Shown: positions 35,392 to 48,550 of the stretch, piece after piece | Layout: each line of letters begins with the position of its first letter | How positions within the stretch are numbered: position 1 is the first letter of the stretch | Assembly: GCA_963691655.1 (NCBI GenBank) | Contig: OY829326.1 | Span: 16,480,878 to 16,544,877, forward strand | Length of the DNA stretch: 64,000 nt | Direction of reading: 5' to 3' | Origin: Toxonevra muliebris | Taxonomy: Eukaryota > Arthropoda > Insecta > Diptera > Pallopteridae | Translations under genes and position numbers: made by a program | Notes under the pieces: model-generated | The model's input: the letters and a program-made list of their open reading frames with translations, nothing else | What the model was told of the DNA's origin: nothing | Databases searched by the model: none

Positions 35392-38300
35392 TTTTGTGTA
35401 ACTTTTTTAATTCGAGTATTAGTTAAATAAATGTTTTCACCCTTTCATTTAGGCACAAAGAAACTTTCTTTAGTGGAATGTATAATTTTCAATTATTCTC
35501 TTTTTTAATATCCGTATATTAGACTTTCTTTAGTGTGATATAATAATAGTATCGCTTAGATATTTAGTAACACCCAAAAAAAGAATAAAATGTTATTAAT
35601 GAGAAATGCGCCGTTGTTAATTTCAATGAAGACTAGAACGGGATGACTATGTCATGAAATTAGTGCCCGGATCCCGCGCTTCACTTCAAAGATCGAGAGA
35701 GTATGAAAACTTTCCACACTGTTCCACTATTCTGGTAGAGTGAGGTAGCGAAGAAAAGATACAATTTTTCTTTTGGAGTTTGGATATAGTTTTTTGTAGT
35801 TAATGTTGAAATTTCTCAATAAAAGTAATTTAAAAATATTCTGCAATACTTAGTACAGGTTATTTAAATATTTTTATGAATTATTTTTAGCAAATATTCC
35901 TATTTTATTTAGATTTTCACTCCGCACAAAACTGTGTTGTCCTAATGAAAAATATGTATATGTAATAGATTGCTATAAACGTATCTGTGCAAAAAGTATC
36001 TATGAGATATTTTGTGAATGTATATAGAGCTGTACTCTTTTTTTATAGTTGCCAGATATTTTTTTTCATCAGAAACCAATTGATTTCATTACGCAACTAA
36101 GAATTTCAGTGTACACATTGCACGGGTGCGCATGTAGGACAAGTTAGCTGGACAAAATAATTTGCTTGCGAAAACCAGTTCTTTGGAGTGCCCTGATTAA
36201 AACTTCCCACAGGACATTCCTCTTAAAATGACCCTTTCCTCCAATTCTTGGGGGAGCACGGAAGGAATATATTTGATTTGGGGTTGAATGCTTAAAAAAA
36301 TACTTCATTCGTCTCTGGTCACCGGATAATCAAATACCGGTGTGCAGCAGTAAAAAATGCGTTTAAAAAAATGGAGATATGGGTGTTTAAACTTTACAAT
36401 ATTTGAATAAAACTTTCAATTATTTGGATGCTATTTTTACCTACAGTAATAAAAAAAGCAGGGTTATGCGGATGAAAAAGTGAATGGAAATAATAAAAAT
36501 ATAAATTTGTAAATGCGAATTTTTTTTTTTTCTTAAAAAAAAGACAAAATGTTTTAATAGGTTTTTAAAACTATTTTATTATTTTAGTAAAATTGCGTTT
36601 TAGTCACTTTTGGCCCCTTTTGAACTAAAATTTGTTTTCTTTGAAAAAGGGGTGTATTATGGTGTCCTGATTGCTGACAAGGCGGCGGAGAGTGCTAATT
36701 TTAATTATTTATTTAAAAAAACGCAAAAAATTATTGTGCCAGGCCTACGTTGATTTTAGGGGTTTGTTGAAAAATTGGAATCGTTATCACATCTTGACAA
36801 TTTTATCTTCCATGACCTTAATAAGTATAATTTTATAAAAAGTTCCCAATGGTTCAAACGACCTGAAATAGCTCCTGAAATAGAGCACTCATAATGGTTA
36901 AAATAGATTTTTGTAAAACTTTTTTCTCTGATTTTCGGGCCTTAAAAAACAAATTATTAATTTATTTGTATTTTTGACTATTTTCTGTAATGGTTTTAGG
37001 CTTGTTTAGTCAATTAGTCATTTATGCAAATAAAAACTCTTATTCCACCTGATTACCCTGATGAAGCTTAAAAATTAAGCGAAACCTTGGGTAAACATAT
37101 GGAGTAAGAGTTTTTATTTGCATCAATGACCAATTGACTAAACAAGCCTAAAACCATTACAGAACATTGTTGCTTTGAACCACTGGTCAAAGTATCCGTC
37201 CTCGAATGTTATTTTTTTGTTTTTGTGCTGTGATTATGTTTATATACAATATCCAATTTTTTTTTTTTTGTCAAAATAGACAACAATTTTTTCGAGCTAG
37301 TTTGTTCTACACACGCCACTACGTATCGTCTTTGTGAGTCCACCATAGAGAAAACGAATATCACTAAATCTGAATATAATATTTAACTACTAATTTAACT
37401 ATATTTTATTTTTAATCAAGATATATGCAGCATTAAAAAATAAAAAACAAAATAGAATATACAAAACCACAATTATAAAACACAGCAATTTTTATTTCAA
37501 AATTTGCTCTTTTCGTTATGTATATGGAAATGTGTTTGTATTCCATTCAAGAAATCAAGCAACCTAAATAGGTATACAAAACGCACTACATGATTTTTTA
37601 TTTAGCTCGTCAAAGTTCTCATTAAACACAAGTGTGTTTATTTATCAATAAGTCCCCTTTTCCACACGGCAAGTTTTCTTATCGGCAAGTTTCCAATTCT
37701 CTTTTGGACTTGCCACTTGCTTTTCCACACAGCAAGATTTCTTGGGCAATTCTGCTTTTACTTTGTCATTCGTGTTGTGAAAAACTTTTTAACATTTTAT
37801 TAAATAAAAATAAATAAATGAAAAGTGAAATCAGCTTATTGAATAAAAATAAATAGATTAAAAGCAGAAAGGCAAAATTTAAATGAAAACTGTTTATTTT
37901 TTTCCAATAAGAAACCAAAATCAATGCGCATCCAACAATGACAAATAAGAATAAAAAGAAATATCAAAGAACGGGCAGCACAAAAGAAACGAGCAAGTCT
38001 GTACTCGTCTTCTCTCGTTTTTCCTCTCTTGCCTATAAATTCGACTTGCCGACATTGCTTTTCCGCATTGCCATTCATCTGATTGCTACCTAGCTGTATT
38101 TTAAACGCATGGGGTTTTGTGGGATTTTTTTTTTAGCCAGTTGTCTCTTTTATTCCAGCATAATTGTCGATACTAAAAATCGATATCTTGCCATATTTAT
38201 GGCAAACATATGAATTATTTTTGAAGTATCATATGAAGAATTAATAGATTCAAAATTAATCTTGCCAAAATTTCGATAGATTTTGCTTGAAGGCACTATG

Positions 38301-39045
38301 AAGTTTTAAAAATTATTAGGTATATGTCTGTGGCAGCAAATTAGAGTAGTTTAGTCGACATAAACTTAAATTTAGTTTTCTTGTTATTATTATTCACCTA
38401 AAAGTTTACTTATATGAAAAAATTTTTCGATTGTTTCATAAGTTTTTAAATGAAATGCTTAAACTGATGTAAGTTAAAGATATCATCCCAATAAATTTAA
38501 AATTTAGCAAAAAAAATATTTATATCTTCTTAAAAATGTCCCAAAACTAAGCTTTCTCATCAAAAGATGTGCTTAGGTTTAATTAAGATGTTGTTATACT
38601 CAAAAAATCTAAACTACAAAACGATCAAAATATAGGTTTCTTAATGAAATGTATTCAAAATTTGCCTATCTTTGCTTTGAACAGTATATTAATTGTCTCT
38701 GAGATTAAAAACATTAATTGAAAAGAAAATCAAACAGAAATTATTTTACAAAAAATAGCAATATTTCAAAACATCGATTTTCGACAAAAGCTACAGATAT
38801 AATGTATTTTCTTTTTAGTCAAGAAACCAGCTATGGAAGGTGTTAAAAATAAAATATCTAGAAAAATGCATTTTGTCTAGTTGTGCGTTATATTAAAATA
38901 CAATAAGGGTCCTCATCTAAGCTCACAAATACCCCACAAGCCGTGTAAACTGATGAGCAAACTTTCATACAAATTTTGACAAGTTTAGCTTATGAAGTGT
39001 TTATGAGCTGATATATTTAAAAACAAAAAAATAAAACAGTGCAAA
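35392..39045. other. Spacer between the giant gene and MCMBP
   Basis: A 3.65-kb non-coding interval, AT-rich throughout. It contains the promoter side of the giant gene (left), a clear 182-bp hairpin element at 36983-37164, and repeated cttttccacac/cggcaag words around 37660-38060. No protein similarity and no RNA gene seen. An atcgatatc word near 38178 resembles half of a DRE site but is isolated. Confidence 0.55.
36983..37164. repeat. 182-bp hairpin (miniature inverted-repeat element)
   Basis: The left arm ttctgtaatggttttaggct and onward for about 66 bp is mirrored by the right arm ending agcctaaaaccattacagaa, with about three mismatches. The roughly 50-bp loop contains gatgaagcttaaaaattaag. 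No coding capacity. The paired arms are long enough to form a stable RNA hairpin if transcribed. Confidence 0.85.
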
Positions 39046-41116
39046 CTAGTTTTGATTGGTTCTATTCGATTTTGGTAATTCTTGAACGCGTTGTCTACGA
39101 TTTACTTCCATTTCTTTTGCCAATTGCCATGATTCTTGATCCAGCACTTCTTTGCCACATGAAACTGCCAACAAACGTGACAAAACCAGCAAAGCATGTA
39201 AATCATCGACACTATTAATGGCATTGGTCTTTCGCATTTCCACAAAATCTGATTGAATCATTTCACTTTCTTCCGGTTTCATATCGAATTCACAAGTTTT
39301 AGCATTGGTTAGAAATCGTCTAAACAGATTTAAACGATCCGCTTGCTGTAGGTAATGGTGTGATGCTTTAAGTGTTTCCGCAATAAGTTCCACCGAATCG
39401 TTGTCCGCTTTGAGAGGAACAGCAAAATCTTGCTATAATGAAAAGTAATATTTAATGGTTAATTACAAAGGATGGAATTCGTATATATACCGGTAACATG
39501 CTTCTGCCTTCGCTAAGCACTAATATTGGAATGTCAACATCATAATCGATATCATAGTATTTAAAATCACATTTGATTTGTTGCTGTTTAATGAGATGCG
39601 CTATATTTTGCAAACCTAGAACGCCATTCGATTCTAGTTTTCCTGGTTGCATGCGTGTCTCATCTAATACTAAATGCGTGTGTGGTGCTAATTGAAGCAA
39701 GCCGGACACGAGTTTGTTAGTTTCATAATTTTTTCTGCAAGGGATTGCAAGTTCGAATTTATTAGTTTCTCATATTAATTAAACTCTTACTTACTTTGGA
39801 CCAAAGATTGTTGTATTCATTTTGTCCAATGTCATTGGAAGATAATGACTAGCAGGGATTAATAATTCTAATATTTCATAAAGTTTTATGGTGTAATTCG
39901 ATATTACATTTTTGGGTAAATTACAAATGTTCAATGTGAATTTACCGATACTCTGCATTTCAGAGCGGCAATAACTATAAAAAAGGTAATATAGTTATTA
40001 GTTAACATCTTCTATAAAAATAATACCATCGCATCTTTTTCAAGTTGCACTTTGTATTTTGAAATGACCTCAGACTTACACTGTGGATATCAAGTGCGAT
40101 ATTAAATAGTCTGCCGCCAATTCATCATTGAAAAGACATAATGTGAGAAGCATACGCAAGTCCTTTCTTATGGAACTCATGTTTAATTCTGTATCTGAAT
40201 TTGAGTAATCTGTTGCCGATAACATTAGGCGTGTATCAAACAAAGGATTAGGATGAGATATTTTATGCACTGCAATTGCGTGAAGACGCGGGATTAGAGA
40301 TGGTGGAGGATTTTGTGCACGCAACTCATTAACATTGTCACAATCTTTAACCTCCATGGTGCTTGCATCCAAGACGGGGTCCAATGAAATGAACCCAACG
40401 ACATCAATAATAGTATTGAGCTTATAAGCATCAAAATCGCTGTATATTTTCACCATACATGCTTTGCTGGGTCGATCAGGAATAGGAGAATTAAGCAGAT
40501 CATGTATTCCAAGCATGGAACTAGTAGAACTCAAGTTAGTATTGTTGTACGGCAGTTGATTATCTGTACAATGCCTTTTGTTTGTATCCATGGGAGAAAC
40601 GTCTTCTAATAAATCATCTTCCATTTTCTCACAATCCGAAGCAGCACGCTTTCTAGACATATGTGTACTTTGTGTTCCTTTCATTAACAGTTGTGGTATA
40701 TTTTGAAAATTGCATTGCTGTTCATAATCTTCTGCCCATTTGTTTATACCTGGTATTGAAATCACAAATAAGGTACGTCGTTCTCCTTGCACATTGGCTT
40801 CAGAATCAAAATTTATTTCTTCACCTTCATTTAAAACAAGGCAATCTCGATATTTGCCGACTTGTAGTCTTGTTGTTGATACCGTCTCCTTTTTTACCTC
40901 ATAGCGTTCCAAATAAATTTCTGGATCTGGCATATCTTGTATCATACCTCGAAAACGCACCACACTAAGATCCTGCAGCTTATGGATCGGTGTGTAATTT
41001 ATTAAAGGAATATGCGCCCAAACTTTTGCATCCTTCAATGTATCCACAAATTCTGCACCATCGCCAGTGAGTAACTGTTCGGGTGATTGTGGCAATTGAA
41101 AATTAGTTTTGTCCAT
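39046..41116 (-). CDS. MCM complex-binding protein (MCMBP), 615 aa
   Basis: MCMBP associates with MCM3-7, chaperones newly made MCM proteins and helps unload the helicase after replication; nuclear. Exons (complement): 40080-41116, 39795-39974, 39491-39734, 39046-39432, phases consistent. Family landmarks: the N-terminal WAHIPLINYTPIHKLQDLSV and VVRFRGMIQDMPDPEIYLER, then LFVISIPGINKWAEDY, a Ser/Asp-rich linker (about 165-205), CMVKIYSDFDAYKLNTIIDV with VGFISLDP, and PSLIPRLHAIAVHKISHPNP. The second half has an AAA-like layout (LLQLAPHTHLVLDETRMQPG, VDIPILVLSEGRSMLP, ASHHYLQQADRLNLFRRFLT). Length compares with 642 in human. Start at 41116 is the only in-frame Met before the conserved N-terminus. 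Confidence 0.93.
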
Positions 41117-41436
41117 TATCTTTTTAATTTAAAATAATTTATTTCTAGTTAAAACGTGTATTTAATCCGTTCAATCATTGAGTTTTAACTAATATTTTTT
41201 CCTCTCAGCTGTAATACTTTCCGCGCGCAATTTTAAGTTCGAAGTGTTGGCAATTCTTTAAATGTCATATACTACCAGCGGTGCCATATTGACAGATATA
41301 TCAATAAATTAGTTCTTCGGTTGGCACGCAGTTTTTCAGATTTCCCAAAAATATTACAGTTTAAAAATTTAATTTTATTTGAACTAAAACTATAAATTAT
41401 ATGTAACGGAAGATCACGTTGTTTTTGTTGTAGCAG

Positions 41437-41784
41437 CTACAATAGTGTTCGAAATTTATGGTCAATATGTTTATTTATGTGTGTCACCTGTTGTCGACGA
41501 CCTGACGAGTGCTGTGGGCAGGAGAAAAGGTGAGCTGTATCATGTGGGCCACTGCCACAGTCTGAACAAGTGTTCGGGATGTCCTCACTAATCCTGGACA
41601 TAAAGCAATTAAGCATGCGACTCCATCCGGATCTGAACTGTGCAAGAGTGCACCGTGTTTCTCTTGGAGGTCGTTTTTTTGCATTGTTTATGGCTGGTAG
41701 CCGCCCATTCAGCACTATGTTCGAGGCGTATGCAGCTTTGCCATGTTTAATAAGGTAGCACTTGTGGGCTGTGAATGTGGACAA
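41437..41784 (-). mobile_element. C-terminal fragment of a non-LTR retrotransposon
   Basis: One intact minus-strand frame reads NGRLPAINNAKKRPPRETRC, TLAQFRSGWSRMLNCFMSRI and NTCSDCGSGPHDTAHLFSCP. The TLAQLRSG..LN..R motif followed by CxxC-x5-H-x4-H-x3-C is the usual C-terminal end of jockey/LOA-type non-LTR polyproteins. Only this tail is present; upstream domains are missing, as expected for a decayed or truncated copy. Confidence 0.7.
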
Positions 41785-42919
41785 TTTTTTTTCCCCAAAT
41801 TAAGATATGCACGCACAGACGCGACTTTGTCGTAGCGTTTTCGGCCCTTCAAAATCTCATACTTCGAAATCGCACGTTACCTCGTACTTGCGGGATTTTG
41901 CTGCAAGCAATTAAAATATTTACTTTTTGCTATAAAATAAAATGCGATTAACTTTTTGCTATCGAACATTTTTCAATAACTTTTTTGTTGAAAAATTTTC
42001 CTATCGATCTGCGTGAGTTGCATTATTTTCTTTGTGTTTTGAAATATATCCTTCAAATTTTAAATACCATTATTCAATTCAGAATATGTATGCGAATATA
42101 AAAAGACTTTTTATGACCATGTTAATAACATTGATTTCAGAGAGACTTTTGGATTTATGCTAAAGAAAAATTAATGTATTGCGAAATGAATGAAAGTCTG
42201 TTTTCAGAATTTGTGAACAATTGCACTTCCTTTTATAATTGATTTAAATGATGCTGCATTGAAAGAATTTTGAACCAGGAAAACTAATATTAAATGAAGT
42301 TAATTCATTACAAAGTTTAATGTTACATTTTAAAACTTAAGCGAACGGAAATTATTTTCAGCAATTAGATATTGAGTTTAGGGAGCTACGACATGTAGAT
42401 TTTTAAAGTTTTTGATAATATGAATGATATTACAGCTGAATTGGAAAGCAATTTCCAATATAAAAAGTGCTGATTCGTCAAAAGCATTTCCAACATTGTC
42501 AAATTTCGTACTAAAATTGATGTGTCTACCCAATTCGTCTGCAAATGTTGAAAGAATATTTTCAAATGCCAATTTAAATAAAGCTAAGTACAGAAAGTGT
42601 TAGACAATAAGATTTCTAAAGGGATATTATTTAAATAGGTTCATTCATGCTACGGCTACGGTCCAAAAAAAGATATTATAAACAAATTTCAAACCATTTT
42701 ATATTCATAATAATATAAATTAATATGTAAAAATAATACTGGTATTAAACAAAATTTTAATCTGCTTTATATTCGTAATATAAATGAATGTGTTAACATA
42801 TTTAAAGTAGACAAATTTAAGTTTTTCTTTCATGCCGAATTTTTCGTGAAAATTACAATTTTGACGATTTTTGAAGTGAAGTTTCTGGCAACACTGCATG
42901 CAAGCAACGATATGAATGT

Positions 42920-43447
42920 AAGGCTGTGGTTATATTGCGAGTATGCTCGGCGAACACCATGAAATTGTTGTTGCACCGAACACAAAGAGAGAGTCTTTTC
43001 TCACTCTCACACCGACCACGGTATGCTCGGTGTATTGCAGACCGAGCACTCCGAGTATTCAAGGTGGCGATGAGTTATTTTTCACAACAGTATCATAACA
43101 TATAAAATAGTATTAAACAGACGAGTATATTTTGACAAAAAACAACTCTGCAACGAGCTGAATGTAACCACCAGTGTGGCTCAGCGCTTTTCAATTTGAA
43201 ATATCTTAGAAAATTCGAAGAAATTTTCATTGACTAGAAGTATCAGATGTGTGCCTGTACTAGTGAAAAAGTTTAAATGTATTGAGTTTTCTCGCACTTT
43301 TAAAAGGAAAAGTTTAACGCGTTTTAATCTTCATTTTAGCGGATTTTGAAAAACAAAATTTGGCCACACTGGTAACCTCCTCGACCGAGCACGGGAGAAA
43401 ATGTTTTGTGTTCGTCGAGAACGGAGCACCAATATAATCAGGCACTA
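42920..43447. mobile_element. Non-autonomous DNA-transposon-like repeat, copy A (interrupted)
   Basis: The segment gaaattgttgttgcaccgaa through gtattaaacagacgagtata to gagctgaatgtaaccac matches 63425-63640 closely. It resumes after an insertion with ctcctcgaccgagcac and ends gcaccaatataatcaggcac. The left end (ggctgtggttatattgcgag..tgctcgg) is an imperfect inverse of the right end, so the element has terminal inverted repeats of about 25-30 bp. No transposase frame. Confidence 0.75.
43172..43371. mobile_element. hAT-like miniature element nested in copy A, 200 bp
   Basis: Begins cagtgtggctcagcgctttt and ends ggccacactg; the ends are inverse (CAGTGTGG/CCACACTG). It is flanked by gtaaccac (43164-43171) and gtaacctc (43372-43379), an 8-bp duplication with one mismatch; the unfilled site in the other copy reads gaatgtaaccacctcg. 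An 8-bp duplication with a CAGTG-type end fits hAT elements. The inner sequence matches the element at 57445-57735. Confidence 0.8.
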
Positions 43448-43867
43448 AGCTTCACGTAAACTCATCTGTATAAATGTTGGCATTCATGAATTGGTCATTT
43501 TTTTTAGCTAGCTGTTAATTATTTAATCCGCCGGATTAAAGCATTAAATTATATAATTAACAAATTGAAATCAAATAAAAATCCAACTGCAGACTCGTTA
43601 GTTTTCATTTCAACCATATGGTAAAAACACGACCGAAAAGGACTGCTTTCCCGTTTTCAAATTAAAAAAAACTGTAAATCGGATAAAATTAGCGAAGTTA
43701 TGAATTGTTCACATGAACCTACCCAAAAACGGTGTTTTGACTATAAAATGAGATTTTGGGGGTGTATGGAAAATTTCTTTATACCATTTTTCTTAGCTTT
43801 ACTAGGCTTAAAACTTGTGCTAAGTCTCCATAAAAGTGCCAGATCACTGTCACACACTATCAAACGT

Positions 43868-44205
43868 ACGTTAATGGTCACCCTGGTGTAGTGGTCTGAG
43901 TGTTGGACTGCTGTCTACTTCTGGACGAGAAAACTTATTTCTCGTCTTAAAACAGTTTATGTTGAATGTTTGGCACGGTTGGCAAAAATTGCGTTCCTAA
44001 GACGCACTCCCACAGTTGTTGCGGGAATGTTTCAAAAGCGTAAAGTGATCCAATGAACCACTGGCAAACCTTCAAGAGCAAAAATTACATTAGAAGAGTT
44101 TTTTACTTCACTGTTCGGACTATGTAAATTAAATCATACAACATGAATGGATACGGAAAACTCGGCCTATCTCCTTCATGGGGAGTTTTGCCATATAAGA
44201 AAACA
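43868..44205 (+). repeat. Possible tRNA-derived SINE-like segment
   Basis: The segment contains tggtgtagtggt, which fits a tRNA A box (TGGYnnAGTGG), in the context ccctggtgtagtggtctgag. No convincing B box or cloverleaf can be drawn downstream, and no second copy lies in this window. Offered only as a candidate; the right edge is arbitrary. Confidence 0.2.
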
Positions 44206-44368
44206 AAACTTCTTTAAAATATGCACAAACACATCTTCAGGATAAATTTTTTAAAAACACATTCATCGTCATCAGCAGATGTCTAGCTTTATTTATGTTT
44301 TTAATTATACTTTAATCTTGTTGGTTTGTGATATTGATTTTTCTCAAGTATTCGTATTCTTATTCTCC

Positions 44369-47300
44369 TTACACCCTGTAATCAGGATCATTGTTTTCTT
44401 CTTCATATTCTTCCTCACCCTCTTCATCTTCATCTGTAAAGAAATTGGAATTGAAAGTTCACATTTCATTTTAGAAATATGTTTGGAAATGATAGGTACA
44501 ATTACTGTTCAATACCACTAACCATGTTCTCTACGTTTTCGTGCATATGCTCGCTTTGCGGCAACGGGAGCCTGATCAGTTTCACCATGTAGCAAAGAGT
44601 TACGATATAGAATTAATGGTTGCCATTCCTCAGCTCTGCTTGATGGCATGCCCGGTGAAATTCGGCGGTCGAGAAAATTTAAAATAACTTTTTTGTCCTG
44701 TTTGAGAAGTTTGTTGTTAAATTCGTTGAGTACTTCTAGAAACAGTAGATGCGTAGGAGCTGCAACGGGATCTTTGGGTATATCTTCGACGGCAAACAGT
44801 ATGCCAGCACGATGTAATGCTATAACTGGTTCGCGATTTTTAATGGCGTCAAAACCAAATGTGAGTGCAAAACGTTTTGCCAATTCCTTAAGATCTGAAA
44901 ACTCATGTGAATTTTTGGCAATTACACCATTCTCTGATTGTTGCTTAATATCTTTAAAGACGGCGATTAGACTTAGGAGAAGAGTAAGCGAAAAATTAAC
45001 TTTGTTGATTTCGCGCGCTTTGCCTAAAGTGGCTTTGATGATGTCGCCATATTCATTATAGCACTATAGAAATTAATTGCGTTATTTTTATTTTATTCAG
45101 AATAACATTATAACATTTACCTTAACATAATACTTGAACATTCCAGCTGCACTTTTTGTTGGTATAATGTTGTACACAATGAGTTTACAGTAAGAGGCCA
45201 AGAAATTTCGTTTCTTATGTAGCTCCTCGATCCGCGTTTCGTCTTGTACTACTGAAAATTTAATGGTAAATTAAAAGGTGAAATTATTTTTTAATTAAAT
45301 TTCAATTCAATTCATTCAACCTTCATGTCTCAATGAGAACACATAATGCTGTACAAAATTATTTAAAATTAATTGCTCATCTAATGTCGATTTGTATTCT
45401 AAGGAACGCACATTTGGATTTTCATTACGTGATAATTGATCTGAGAATATTATCAAAAGATCACAAATCGACTGGTAAGCCTAAAAATAAATCAATCGAA
45501 AATAATAACTGATTGAATCATCGGTCAGAATTGCAATAAAATATATACCGCTTCTTGAATCTGTTCGGTGGGTCCATCACGTGTCAACTCAAAGCAAGCT
45601 GACAAATATTTAACCAAATTTGTACGTAGTTCTGAGCTGGATTCGACTACATGAATACTCTCGCATTGATTTTCAATGTAATGTAGACCCCAACTAATCG
45701 AGAAATAACAAGCTTCAATGCAGTATACCAACGCCTCATTGGGTAAATTACGTCCAGGATTTTCTTTAGTCTGGCTTTCTTCGACATCTTGAAAGAGGGA
45801 ATCAAAGAGATTCCATGGGTTTAGGTTGTGGGAAGAGTATAAAATCGATACTACTTTAAGTGAAATAGTAATGTTGTAAATTTCATCCTCATTTGGTAAT
45901 TCTTCACCTAAACATAAATACATGAAAATCAAACAGCCGAATAATAATAACGTGCAATTAATTCATATTCATTCCTACAGAAGATACAAAATCTTACCAG
46001 CAATTAAATTTCGCCAATCATCAATAGCATCTTTGTATTTATTAATAGCGTTATCAATGATGTTTGAGCGTGCAACGTCACAACGCGTGTATGTTGCGCT
46101 GCCTTCCGTACATAAGAATTCCAGCGTTTTTGTGCATATTTCAAGAACATCACGATCTGTATGCACTGTCATCATGTAGCTCATTTTATCCAGCAATGCC
46201 TGCAAATTTGTCTCCTGCCGATTAGTTGTGTAGATGTCCAGTTCGAAATACTGTGGCAAAGCCAACAGGTTCGTTAACTTTTCACTATCTGCTTGATATT
46301 TTTCCAGCAGTGCAGGCAATGTCACAACAAAGTGTTCTGTGAGCTTTATTTTTTCATCTTGTATTACTTTGAGCTCCTTCGCGCTGAGAGTTATTTTTCG
46401 GTTGCTAGCACGTCCAACAGGTGCTTCGCCAGTTGCAGATTGCTTAACACTGCTTACCATTATTTCGATAAGTGTAGATTCTTGTTTATTGTCCAGCACT
46501 TCTTCGTTGGGACCTGGTTCTTCCAACAGCAAATCGGTCATACATTCCCAATCTTTTACCATAGGGTTATTATCGATAAATGAATCGACTAAATAAGCGC
46601 CATGTTCGTGTAATTCAGATTCAATAAAGAATTGAACTAAATCGCGTACCAACGGCGTGTTTGGTAGACGCACTTTGCCACGTTTTGTTTTAGTCTCATC
46701 CATATCGGCCGTGAGATGGAAGAGCCGGACGTTGAGAAATTCTGCTGCAGCCTGTGCAACACCACGGTGTGAAGAATAAACCAGTTCATAGACTATTTCA
46801 CAATCCTTATCAGCAAGTATGTCCGGATGAATTCTAAAATTCAAAAAACAAAATTTATATGGTATGACTAAAAAATTTAAATTTTTCTCGCTTCACTTTA
46901 AAATACTGATGACAAGTTTCACAGCGTGCACAGCAACATCAAACTCCTTGTCTAATGTCATAGCCACAATGCGATCCTTAAATTTTGATGTAAATAACTC
47001 CAGTTTTCCTTTTAGTTCATCTTTGTCATAGAGTGGTAGTAGTGCTTGCAAGCAACGTAAACGCACTTCACCCACTTTGTCGTGTAGAGTCCACCCAATA
47101 TATTTTAGATAGGAGTCATCGAGAAAGTTTTGAGGGTAGTTCTCCATCCATACGCCAATTTCTGCCATACATATAGCACGAATATCGGGAAGTGTATCTC
47201 TGTTAAATACTCAATAATTTATTGTTTAAATTTTTATATTTTTATGCTCAAACCTATAACGATGTACGAATACGGACTTGAACATATACGTTAACATATT

Positions 47301-48550
47301 TTTTATTTCATCCATATTTTCTTCCAGTTCTGCGCGTTTTGTCATTAAGGACTCCAAACGATCGGAAGCACGACGATCTCGTGACTGAAAAAGGCAAAGA
47401 AAGTAATTTTGTGATAAATTTAATTTTATGTAAATAATCTTTAAACATACCTTAACTCTTTCAGCTTCATATTGCTTTGCTGCATTTTCGAAATTGTTTG
47501 AAACCAAAAGAGCGACATCGACTAAAGCTGTCATCAACTTCATCGCTTTTTATATTGAGAAAAATTTTAAATTATATCAATACTAAATACAAAAGTTTTA
47601 CATAACATACCGGCTAAAGTCGCGGTATGACGAAAAGCCCGAACTTGCGAATCAGATAAACCAGTTAGAAGTGAAATCACATTGTCCATTAAGAACTGAT
47701 CGTATATGATAGAATATTGGCATTGCTTGACCAGAGTTTGAACAAAATCACAAAAGTTCATTTTAAATTTTTTCCACTGAAGTCCTGACATAATTAAAGG
47801 ATATTCACCACTCTCCTATAAAGTAAAATATTAAGATTGGAATTTAAAACTTTTCCATTAATAAATACCTCGTCGAATTCCTCAGTCATTTTACGAATAA
47901 CAGCTGTATGTTCCATTGGGTGGGGCATATCTTCTGAAATCTTACCTTTGCAGCCGCTGGCATTAATAAAGAATTGCATAAGTGAAATTAGAGCAGAATC
48001 ACGATTCTGCTTATATTGCTCTATCCAATCATCAACAATGCTCTGTCAACAAATAGTAAGTATCGTATTTATTAATATATAATAGATTTCGTGGGAGCTA
48101 TACTTACTGCTATAGCTGATTTGGAGTGGCGTACAATGAAATACAAACTATTTTCATCAGTGGTAACATCGCGTTCCATGTCGATGCGCTCCTGTTCTTT
48201 TTCTGTGTGCTCTTTACGTGGACGCTCCACACGTTCTCGTTTTTCCCCCGGTGGCTTCCGTTGTCCAACTTGTTTTCGTTTGCGCACAATAGGAGCAAAA
48301 AAATCATCCTCATCGTCATCAATGATTGGCGGCTTGTCACGAACACCCCCTCTGGCTCTCAGACGTGTCATACGCTTGGTTGGACTATCCCCATCGGATA
48401 TGCTTTCGTTAAGTTGATCCCTATTTCAATTGATGGACCGAAGATTATAGGATAATATAGAATTGTGATGTTTGAAAAGTAAACTTACCCTTCGTAATCA
48501 GGCGGCGGGTCATCCATACGAATACGTTTTCCGCCTCGTCTTGCCATCAT
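44369..48550 (-). CDS. SA: Cohesin subunit SA (stromalin, Scc3/STAG), 1124 aa
   Basis: HEAT-repeat subunit of the cohesin ring, binding Rad21 and DNA and needed for sister-chromatid cohesion. Thirteen exons (complement): 48489-48550, 48108-48420, 47869-48042, 47611-47815, 47451-47545, 47254-47384, 46897-47199, 45998-46833, 45549-45907, 45321-45480, 45121-45251, 44523-45063, 44369-44433; the sum is a whole number of codons. The N-terminus is basic/acidic. The STAG domain begins around [20 protein letters not shown] and [20 protein letters not shown]. The stromalin conservative domain contains [40 protein letters not shown] and [24 protein letters not shown] repeats continue to RNSLLHG, and the C-terminus is a Glu-rich tail ([14 protein letters not shown]). 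Length matches Drosophila SA. Start at the first of two adjacent Met codons. Confidence 0.96.

Larger units (their letters stand above)
41117..44368. other. Spacer between MCMBP and SA
   Basis: A 3.25-kb interval containing a retrotransposon tail (41437-41784), a nested pair of DNA-transposon-like repeats (42920-43447 with 43172-43371 inside) and a tRNA-promoter-like segment near 43868. The stretches 41790-42915 and 43450-43865 are AT-rich and show nothing coding. Confidence 0.6.

Noticed and set aside
38164..38190. atcgatatc as a DRE promoter site
   Set aside because: One mismatch-bearing, isolated copy, far (about 900 bp) from any start codon on a suitable strand.
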